DNA from: Sphingomonas sp. 7/4-4
GTDB lineage: Bacteria; Pseudomonadota; Alphaproteobacteria; Sphingomonadales; Sphingomonadaceae
Reading direction: 5' to 3'
Length of the DNA: 64,000 nt
NCBI RefSeq assembly: GCF_027941955.1
Contig: NZ_CP115960.1
Span: 1,984,001-2,048,000, forward strand
Position numbers and translations under genes: made by a program. This document shows positions 57,655 through 64,000 of this stretch, piece by piece. The notes beneath the pieces were generated by a model. That model searched no databases and was not told the DNA's origin. It saw only the letters and a program-made list of their open reading frames with translations. The number at the start of each line of letters is the position of its first letter. The first letter of the stretch is position 1.

Positions 57655-58641
57655 TTACTTCTTGCCGACAACCACACCGACGAGGCGCTGGTTGCCCCCG
57701 CCGACCGTGCCCGCGCCCGCGAAGGCGATGCCGATCTCCTTGCCCTGCGAACCGAAGAAGCTGCCGGTGAGCGTGCCCGACAGCGTCGCGCTGCCGGTGA
57801 AGCTGCCCTGGAACTGGTTCTGCCCGGTCGGAATCGCGCCCTGTGCAGTGAACGTTCCGTAAGCGGTCGTGGCGCCGCCGCCTTCCGGCGTCTGGTTGAG
57901 CGCCAGCGTGAGATCGACGAGGCCGGTGGAGAAGTTGACCGAGACCGTGACGGTGCCGCCGACGCGCGCAACCGTGGTGACACCGCCGTTGACGCCGACC
58001 AGCCGGCCGACCACGGTCGAAGTATAGGCCTGGGTGCCGGTCTTAGGCACGTCGGTCAACACGGTCTGATAGCCGAACACCGTCGTGGTGATCCGCTTGG
58101 CGCCGGTGGTCGAATCGCCACGCCACCAATTGGCGTAGCTGAGATTGGTCAGCTGCAGATTGGTGTTGCTGGTGGTGGCCGCCGTGGAAATCGTGTTGTT
58201 GAGGAATTCGAGCTGCGAGAACTTGCCCGCGGTCGCCGCGTCGGTGGTGCGGAACACGAACTCGGTCACGGCCGGCGCCGGCTGGACCGTGACGTTTGCG
58301 TTGACGAAACGCGATTCCTCGCCGTTCTCGTTGATCACATAGGTCGCCGTGGCGATCGCATTGCTGGTCGCCAGGCTGACTCGGCTCGACAGCCCCACCT
58401 CGGTGGCGGCAGCGCCGAGCACCACTGCACCCGCCGGATCGCCGGTATAGCTGGTCGAGGCGTTGATCGTGTTGAACGAGGCCGCGGCGGCGAGCGGAAA
58501 CGCCGTATAGGTCGGCGATGCAGTCGGAGTCGGCGTGGGCGTCGGAGTGGGCGAAGGCGTGGGCGTCGGATCGTTGCCGCCGCAGCTTGCAAGCGCCAGC
58601 GTCGCCGCGGCGGCGCTCATGATCATGTGACGGCGAATCAT
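57655..58641 (-). CDS. Surface lipoprotein, transferrin-binding-protein-B-like barrel
   Basis: A 328-residue lipoprotein. The start at 58641 follows AGGAGC; lipobox LALASC near residue 19. Next comes a Pro/Thr linker of six or more PT units (about 24-42), as in surface-displayed lipoproteins. The body is Thr/Gly/Ser-rich beta sequence, and its last third (GSFTGSATLSGTLTGSFFGSQGKEIGIAFAGAG) matches the eight-stranded barrel of TbpB-type proteins, which bind host or environmental ligands and are often exported by Slam proteins. No Slam gene is in the window. Only one barrel appears present. Confidence 0.68.
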   Translation of the reverse strand: MIRRHMIMSAAAATLALASCGGNDPTPTPSPTPTPTPTPTASPTYTAFPLAAAASFNTINASTSYTGDPAGAVVLGAAATEVGLSSRVSLATSNAIATATYVINENGEESRFVNANVTVQPAPAVTEFVFRTTDAATAGKFSQLEFLNNTISTAATTSNTNLQLTNLSYANWWRGDSTTGAKRITTTVFGYQTVLTDVPKTGTQAYTSTVVGRLVGVNGGVTTVARVGGTVTVSVNFSTGLVDLTLALNQTPEGGGATTAYGTFTAQGAIPTGQNQFQGSFTGSATLSGTLTGSFFGSQGKEIGIAFAGAGTVGGGNQRLVGVVVGKK

Positions 58642-58892
58642 TCCCTGCTCCTTGAATACTCTAAACATGCCGAAAAGGCTTGGCGCCCCTGTACCCCAGA
58701 TGAACGGGGCCGCGTCAAGCAGCGATACAGTGCCATGACGTAGCCGGCCCGGCCTTTCCGCATCTCCTTGCCGTCGCAACCTGCATGGCGGCCTCAAGGG
58801 CTTGCTCCGCACTGGAAACCGCCGCGCTTTGCGCCTATCGAGCCGGCAACTCGCCGGCGACATCCGGCCCTTCAACACAGGATAAGACTTCC

Positions 58893-59993
58893 ATGGGTTT
58901 TCGCTGCGGCATTGTCGGGCTTCCGAACGTCGGCAAGTCCACGCTCTTCAATGCGCTGACCGAGACCGCCGCGGCGCAGGCGGCGAATTATCCGTTCTGC
59001 ACGATCGAGCCCAATGTCGGGAATGTCGCGGTGCCCGATCCGCGGCTCGACAAGCTCGCCGAGATCGCCGGCTCGGCCAAGATCATCGAGACCCAACTCG
59101 GCTTCGTCGACATCGCCGGGCTGGTGCGCGGCGCGAGCAAGGGCGAAGGTCTCGGCAACCAGTTCCTCGGCAACATCCGCGAGGTGGACGCGATCGTCCA
59201 TGTGCTGCGCTGCTTCGAGAATGACGACATCCAGCATGTCGACAACAAGGTCGATCCGATCGCCGATGCCGAGACCGTCGAGACCGAGCTGATGCTCGCC
59301 GACCTCGAGAGCCTCGAGAAGCGGGTGCCCGCCTTTGCCAAGAAAGCAACGCAGGGCGACAAGGAAGCGAAGGTCGCCGCCTCGGTGCTCGGCCAGGCGC
59401 TCGACTTGCTCCGCGAAGGCAAGCCCGCGCGCCTCACTCAGCCCAGGGACGTCGAGGAAGCCCGCGTCTTCGCGCAGGCGCAACTGCTGACCGGCAAGCC
59501 TGTCCTCTATGTCTGCAACGTCAATGAGGAAGACGCCGCCAACGGCAACGACCTCTCCGCCAAGGTGTTCGAGAAAGCGAAGGCCGAAGGCGCTGAGGCA
59601 GTCGTCGTTTCCGCGGCGATCGAGGCGGAGATCGCGACGATGCCGCCCGAGGATCGCGGCGAGTTCCTCGCCGAGCTGGGGTTGGAGGAGACCGGCCTCG
59701 CCCGGGTGATCACCGCGGGCTATAAATTGCTCCACCTCCTCACCTTCTTCACCGTCGGCCCCAAGGAAGCGCGCGCCTGGACCGTCGAAGTCGGCGCCAG
59801 GGCACCGCAGGCAGCGGGCGAGATCCACACCGATTTCGAGCGCGGCTTCATCCGCGCCGAGACGATCGCCTATGACGATTATGTCCAGTTCAAGGGCGAG
59901 GCCGGCGCGCGCGATCACGGCAAATTGCGCTCCGAGGGCAAGGAATATGTCGTCCAGGACGGCGACGTGATGCTGTTCCGCTTCAATGTCTGA
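58893..59993 (+). CDS. ychF: Ribosome-binding ATPase YchF
   Basis: Obg-family P-loop protein of 366 residues preferring ATP. G1 motif GLPNVGKST at 9-17, G3 DIAGLVRGA, and the atypical specificity motif NVNE (in YVCNVNEED) that replaces NKxD and explains ATP preference. C-terminal TGS domain (LLTFFTVGPKEARAWTV). The start at 58893 (MGFRCGIVG) is clear. Often near pth, as here. Confidence 0.94.
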   Translation: MGFRCGIVGLPNVGKSTLFNALTETAAAQAANYPFCTIEPNVGNVAVPDPRLDKLAEIAGSAKIIETQLGFVDIAGLVRGASKGEGLGNQFLGNIREVDAIVHVLRCFENDDIQHVDNKVDPIADAETVETELMLADLESLEKRVPAFAKKATQGDKEAKVAASVLGQALDLLREGKPARLTQPRDVEEARVFAQAQLLTGKPVLYVCNVNEEDAANGNDLSAKVFEKAKAEGAEAVVVSAAIEAEIATMPPEDRGEFLAELGLEETGLARVITAGYKLLHLLTFFTVGPKEARAWTVEVGARAPQAAGEIHTDFERGFIRAETIAYDDYVQFKGEAGARDHGKLRSEGKEYVVQDGDVMLFRFNV

Positions 59994-60068
59994 GGTCGGG
60001 GCGGCATACTGACCCGCGGCCGGTGATCGAAGTCCTGGGCAAATGCTCCGACTGCGATTGACCGCGGC

Positions 60069-60674
60069 TCAGAGCACTGTCCGACTTTCCGCCATGGCAT
60101 GGATGGCGCGTACCAGTTCTGCGACCGCTTCTTCTCGCGTCACCGCACCCGCCACGGTCGCGTAGGACAAAGACTGGGCCGCGCCCAGCATGCTCCAAAG
60201 CGCAGAGAGAGCGATGTCGTCCGCCGGCGTGAAGGGGGCGAACAGCCGGCGGCATTTTTCCAGAAAGACGGCACGATATTCGCTTTTGATCCGCTCGAGC
60301 TCGGGTGAACCCTCGAGAGCGGCGACAATGCCGGGGATCTCGCGCCCCTGCGAGAGCACGCAATCGATATAGGTGGCCGCTATCACCTGCGCGCGGCCGG
60401 CCAGCGTCGCGGGGCTTCCGGCGAGCGCTGCGTCCATCAACGCGGTCTGGCGCGCATCGAACGCGCGATAGAGTTCTGCCAACAGGCCTGCGCGCGTGCC
60501 GAAATGATCATAGACCACCGGCTTGGTCACTCCTGCACGCGTGGCGAGATGACCGAGCGTGAGCGCATCGGTCCCGTCTTCGCGTACGATGGCCCATGCC
60601 GTTGCGATCAGCTGTGCCGAGCGGTCGCCACGCGTCATACGCTTGCGCCGCTCGGCGGTAGTGGGACTTGACAT
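60069..60674 (-). CDS. TetR-family repressor
   Basis: A 201-residue regulator. HTH: LTLGHLATRAGVTKPVVYDHFGTRAGLLAELYRAF (about 39-73). The variable C-terminal ligand domain is TetR-like. The start at 60674 is directly beside a 35-base operator palindrome; a frame open to 60776 would read through that operator. It is divergent from the quinone oxidoreductase gene, which it most likely represses. Confidence 0.88.
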   Translation of the reverse strand: MSSPTTAERRKRMTRGDRSAQLIATAWAIVREDGTDALTLGHLATRAGVTKPVVYDHFGTRAGLLAELYRAFDARQTALMDAALAGSPATLAGRAQVIAATYIDCVLSQGREIPGIVAALEGSPELERIKSEYRAVFLEKCRRLFAPFTPADDIALSALWSMLGAAQSLSYATVAGAVTREEAVAELVRAIHAMAESRTVL

Positions 60675-60675
60675 T

Positions 60676-60710
60676 CTATATACCATTAGTAACTTACTAA
60701 GAGTATATAG
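60676..60710. promoter_or_regulatory. TetR operator palindrome
   Basis: CTATATAC (60676-60683) pairs with GTATATAG (60703-60710), and inside them TTAGTAA (60686-60692) pairs with TTACTAA (60694-60700), centred on 60693. It lies two bases from the tetR start codon and 40 bases from the oxidoreductase gene, so binding would block both. Confidence 0.8.
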
Positions 60711-60749
60711 CGCCACATTGCGGGACGCCATACCTATCCGGAGACAGCG

Positions 60750-61347
60750 ATGCACAGCCTTGTGGTGGTATCCCATCCCGATCCCAACTCACTGACGCAC
60801 GCAATCGCCAACGCGGTGGCGTCGGGAATCCGCGCCATGGATCCGTCGGCATCCGTGGAGATCGCCGATCTTGCAGCCGAAGGGTTCGACCCGCGCGAGA
60901 CTGCCCGCGACCTGGCCGTCCATCTCCGCACCGCGACGTCGGCGCAGGACGTGCTCGCCGAACAGGCGCGGATCGATCGGGCGGACCGGCTGGTTTTGGT
61001 CTATCCGGTCTATTGGTGGTCTTTTCCGGCGTTGCTCAAGGGCTGGATCGATCGCGTGTTCAGCAATGGCTGGGCCTATGAGTCGGGCAACACGAGTACG
61101 CGCAAGAAGCTCGGCCGGCTCGAGGTTGCGCTGGTCGCAGTCGCGGGCGCGGACGCCGGCACCTATGCGCGCCATGGCTATTTCGGCGCGATGCGTGCCC
61201 AGATCGACCACGGCATCTTCGACTATTGCGGCGCGCGCGTTACCCGGCACGAGCTGTTGCTCGAGTCGCATGCGACCAGCCAACAAGCAGAATCTCGGCG
61301 TGGCTTGCCAGCTCGGCCGCACGCTGGCGCTGCGCCGCGCGGCCTGA
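60750..61347 (+). CDS. NAD(P)H-dependent quinone oxidoreductase, flavodoxin-like fold (frameshifted at about 61285)
   Basis: A MdaB/KefF/NQO1-like flavoprotein of about 198 residues, reducing quinones or other electrophiles with NAD(P)H. Motifs: SHPDPNSLTHAIA at 8-20, VLVYPVYWWSFPALLKGWIDRVF (about 80-103), and GADAGTYARHGY. Near the end the frame breaks around 61280-61291 (ATSQ / NLGVACQLGRTLALRRAA), giving a stop at 61345-61347; without correction the protein would carry about 35 extra, unrelated residues. Controlled by the divergent TetR gene. Confidence 0.83.
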
Positions 61348-61481
61348 GAACGACAGTAATCGCCCTCCGCATCTGCGGCAGCTGCGGCCAGCCTACAGAT
61401 CCGGACCTGCACGGAAACTGCACGACTTTTCAGCGATTCGAGCGTTCGACTTAAGCGAAGCACTCGCGTAAGGGACTGTCG

Positions 61482-63407
61482 ATGGCTGACCTACCAAGCA
61501 CGCCGCTGCTCGACACCGTCGACACGCCCGCCGATCTCCGCAAGCTCAAGCCCGCCGATCTCCGCCAGCTCGCCGACGAGCTGCGCGCCGAGACGATCTC
61601 GGCTGTCGGCACTACCGGCGGGCATCTCGGCTCGGGGCTCGGCGTCGTCGAGCTGACCACTGCGATCCATTATGTGTTCGATACGCCGCGCGATCGGCTG
61701 ATCTGGGATGTCGGCCACCAATGCTATCCGCACAAGATCCTCACCGGACGCCGCGACCGCATCCGCACGTTGCGCATGGGTGGCGGCCTGTCGGGCTTCA
61801 CCAGGCGCAACGAGAGCGAATACGACCCGTTCGGCGCGGCGCACAGCTCGACTTCGATTTCGGCCGCTTTGGGCTTCGCGATCGCCAACAAGCTGAAAGA
61901 CCAGCCCGGCAAGGCGATCGCCGTGATCGGCGACGGCGCGATGAGCGCCGGCATGGCCTATGAGGCGATGAACAATGCCGAGCCGGCGGGCAACCGGCTG
62001 ATCGTCATCCTCAACGACAACGATATGTCGATCGCGCCGCCGGTGGGCGGTCTTTCGGCCTATCTCGCGCGGACGGTTTCCTCTTCCAATTATCTGGGCC
62101 TGCGCAACTTCGCTAAGCGGGCCATCCGCCGCATATCGCGCCGCGCCCATAACGCCGCCGAGAAGGCCGAGGAGTTTGCGCGGGGCTGGCCACGGGCGGC
62201 ACCCTCTTCGAGGAGCTCGGTTTCTATTATGTCGGCCCGATCGACGGCCATAATCTCGACCATCTGATCCCGGTGCTCGAGAATGTCCGCGACAGCGAGC
62301 ACGGCCCGATCCTCGTCCATGTCGTCACCCGGAAGGGCAAGGGCTATGCCCCGGCCGAAGCGGCGGCGGACAAATATCACGGCGTCCAGAAGTTCGACGT
62401 GATCACCGGTGCGCAGGCCAAGGCACTGCCGGGGCCGCCGGCATACCAGAACGTCTTCGCCGATCAGCTGATCAAGGAAGCCGACGCGGATCCGCGAGAT
62501 CGTCGCGATCACCGCCGCGATGCCCTCGGGCACCGGGCTCGACCGTTTCGGCAAGGCGCATCCGGACCGCACCTTCGATGTCGGCATCGCCGAGCAGCAC
62601 GCCGTCACCTTCGCGGCAGGCCTCGCCGCGCAGGGCATGCGGCCGTTCTGCGCGATCTACTCGACCTTCCTCCAGCGCGCCTACGACCAGGTCGTCCACG
62701 ACGTCGCGATCCAGAACCTGCCGGTCCGCTTCGCGATCGATCGCGCGGGCCTTGTCGGCGCCGACGGCGCGACGCACGCCGGCAGCTTCGACGTCACCTA
62801 TCTGGCGACGCTTCCCAATTTTATCGTGATGGCCGCGGCCGACGAAGCCGAGCTGGTGCATATGACGCACACCGCGGCGCTTCATGACGACGGCCCGATC
62901 GCGGTGCGCTATCCGCGCGGCAACGGGGTGGGCGTCGAGCTTCCCGCGGTTCCCGAGCGACTCGAGATCGGCAAGGGCCGCATGGTGCGCGAGGGCAAGA
63001 CGGTGGCGATCCTGTCGCTGGGGACAAGGCTGGCGGAAGCGCTCAAGGCGGCCGATGCACTGGAGGCCAAGGGCCTTTCAACCAGCGTCGCCGACCTGCG
63101 CTTCGCCAAGCCGCTCGACGAGGCGCTGATCCGCAAGCTGCTCACCAGCCACGAAGTGGCAGTGACGGTCGAGGAAGGTGCAGTCGGCGGCCTCGGCGCG
63201 CATGTGCTGACGATGGCGAGCGACCAGGGCCTGATCGATGCCGGTCTCAAGCTCCGCACGATGCGGCTGCCCGACATTTTCCAGGACCAGGACAAGCCCG
63301 ACCTCCAATATGCCGAAGCGGGCCTGAACGCCGAGAACATCGTCGACACGGTGCTGAAGGCGCTGCGCTACAACGAAGCCGCCGTAGCGGATGGGGCGCG
63401 TGCCTAA
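61482..63407 (+). CDS. dxs: 1-deoxy-D-xylulose-5-phosphate synthase (two frame breaks)
   Basis: First enzyme of the MEP pathway: condenses pyruvate and glyceraldehyde-3-phosphate, ThDP-dependent. [12 protein letters not shown] (about 46-57), [14 protein letters not shown], the ThDP motif [33 protein letters not shown] and the C-terminal transketolase domain are present. A base is missing near 62186 ([15 protein letters not shown]) and one is extra near 62494 ([16 protein letters not shown]). The two cancel, giving 641 residues, the usual length. An essential gene, so these are very likely errors. Confidence 0.93.
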
Positions 63408-63432
63408 GGCCGCGGCCGGTTGAAAATCCACC

Positions 63433-63457
63433 ATGTGCATGTTATGTACATGCACAT
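63433..63457. promoter_or_regulatory. Inverted repeat over the ribbon-helix-helix gene start
   Basis: ATGTGCATG (63433-63441) and CATGCACAT (63449-63457) are perfect complements around a seven-base spacer. The right arm contains the start codon (ATG 63456-63458). A ribbon-helix-helix dimer binding here would shut its own gene off. Confidence 0.7.
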
Positions 63458-63827
63458 GGCAACACAGCTCTCCGATCCTCGCTCCAGCCGCGTCGTCGTG
63501 CTGGTATCTCCGGCGGAGAAACGCCGGATCGCAGCCAATGCCGAGGCGGCGGACATGAGCGTGAGCGACTTCATGCGCACGGCTGCCGAGCGCTATAGCG
63601 AGCCCACGCCCGCCGAACAGGCGCTGATGCGCGACTTGCTCGCGCAGCTCGAGACGGCGAATGCACGCACCGAGACAGCGATGAACGAACTCGAGGCGGC
63701 TCGCGCATCGGCGGCCGCGTTCGACGAAGAGGCTTATCGTGCGAAGGTGCGTGAGGAACTGCTGGCGCGCACCGACATCGATTGGAACGCCTTGTCCGCC
63801 ATGCTCGCCGGCGGCGCGCGCCAATGA
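63456..63827 (+). CDS. Ribbon-helix-helix-type regulator or mobilisation-like protein
   Basis: A 123-residue protein. The N-terminal SRVVVLVSPAEKRRIAANAEAADMSVSDFMRTAAERY (about 10-46) has the strand-helix-helix pattern of MetJ/Arc-type DNA-binding proteins, similar to that of antitoxins and plasmid mobilisation proteins. The rest is a Glu/Ala-rich helix (LLAQLETANARTETAMNELEAARASA). Several ATGs (63444, 63450, 63456) are possible and none has a Shine-Dalgarno; I take 63456. The TGA overlaps the next ATG (ATGA). Confidence 0.68.
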   Translation: MATQLSDPRSSRVVVLVSPAEKRRIAANAEAADMSVSDFMRTAAERYSEPTPAEQALMRDLLAQLETANARTETAMNELEAARASAAAFDEEAYRAKVREELLARTDIDWNALSAMLAGGARQ

Positions 63828-64000
63828 GCTTCTGGACCGACGCGCTCCGCGCGCTCCAGCAAGTCACATTGCTTCAGCACAAGGTCGAGCAGGCGCTGAC
63901 TACGGCCGAGGAAGCCCGCCGCCATTCGATCGAGACGCGCGAGCGGCTGATCAGGCTCGAAACGCTGATCGACATCGCGATGAAGCGCAACGTTGCGCCG
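63824..64000 (+). CDS. Hypothetical coiled-coil protein (cut by window end)
   Basis: Only 59 residues are visible: MSFWTDALRALQQVTLL then a charged helix rich in Glu, Arg and Ala, with a regular hydrophobic spacing that suggests a coiled coil (VEQALTTAEEARRH... RERLIRLETLIDIAMKRN). It is translated in overlap with the ribbon-helix-helix gene, so the products probably work together. The family is not recognised; the C-terminus lies outside the window. Confidence 0.6.
   Translation, partial: MSFWTDALRALQQVTLLQHKVEQALTTAEEARRHSIETRERLIRLETLIDIAMKRNVAP

Noticed and set aside
58510..58570. GC-rich tandem repeat resembling a CRISPR or microsatellite
   Set aside because: It is the coding repeat for the Pro-Thr linker of the TbpB-like lipoprotein; no spacers or cas genes exist in the window.
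57637..58743. Long plus-strand frame opposite the TbpB-like gene
   Set aside because: Compositionally biased antisense shadow without domain or ribosome-binding site; the minus strand has a start with Shine-Dalgarno, lipobox and barrel motifs.
48085..63407. Programmed ribosomal frameshifting as explanation of the broken genes
   Set aside because: More than twenty unrelated sites, no common slippery sequence, and mixed +1 and -1 direction; sequence error explains all.

Overview
The window is high-GC, densely packed chromosomal DNA from an alphaproteobacterium, most probably a sphingomonad (Sphingomonas or a close relative). The case rests on gene content: split glycine decarboxylase (gcvPA/gcvPB) behind a tandem glycine riboswitch, two-subunit glycyl-tRNA synthetase, the short (type 3) prolyl-tRNA synthetase, TonB-dependent receptors with FecI/FecR and LacI control, a Tad/Cpa pilus operon, and small DUF6481, DUF6152 and YegP-type proteins. 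Genus is inferred. I found no rRNA, tRNA, IS element, prophage or CRISPR array. No gap without a gene exceeds 300 bases.

Layout. 1-9.1 kb: PHA depolymerase (cut by the window edge), an ABC exporter, a saccharopine dehydrogenase-like protein, RNase R divergent from glycerol-3-phosphate dehydrogenase, and a PilZ protein. 9.1-16.3 kb: small membrane and periplasmic proteins, a pectin methylesterase, proS, a DMT transporter and methyltransferases. 16.3-21.1 kb: glycine cleavage operon gcvT-gcvH-gcvPA-gcvPB under a glycine riboswitch. 21.2-24.6 kb: a lipoprotein-like protein and the overlapping ispH-thrB-rnhA operon. 24.7-36 kb: outer-membrane nutrient uptake, with a MipA-like protein, a FecI/FecR/STN-receptor signalling set, a secreted esterase, a LuxR-type HTH stub, and a large TonB receptor with candidate LacI operators next to its lacI gene. 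36-38.8 kb: thioesterase, YegP-like protein, FAD oxidoreductase and hydrolase. 38.9-46.6 kb: Tad pilus genes cpaA-B-C-D-E-tadB-tadC, with no cpaF ATPase gene. 46.8-64 kb: a serine hydrolase, ppdK, glyS/glyQ, a TraB/GumN protein, an ArsR/SRPBCC pair, rplY, pth, a TbpB-like lipoprotein, ychF, a TetR/quinone oxidoreductase pair, dxs, and a ribbon-helix-helix gene coupled to a coiled-coil gene that runs off the end.

Two features dominate. First, about 21 single-base (or net one-frame) indels break otherwise intact genes, including near-indispensable ones (glyS, dxs, ppdK, rnr). Many sit in short G, C, A or T runs, so this looks like uncorrected sequence error, and I annotate those genes as single CDS with the breakpoint given. 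Second, glyS carries two unrelated palindromic repeats inside its coding sequence, making its product about 50 residues longer than usual. One belongs to the same GGGAGAGGG-type family seen at two intergenic sites here.

Several regulatory palindromes are clear: two tandem TAAC-N6-GTTA boxes at the arsR start, the second covering the Shine-Dalgarno; a 35-bp TetR operator; two related LacI-type palindromes before the large receptor; and an inverted repeat over the start codon of the ribbon-helix-helix gene.
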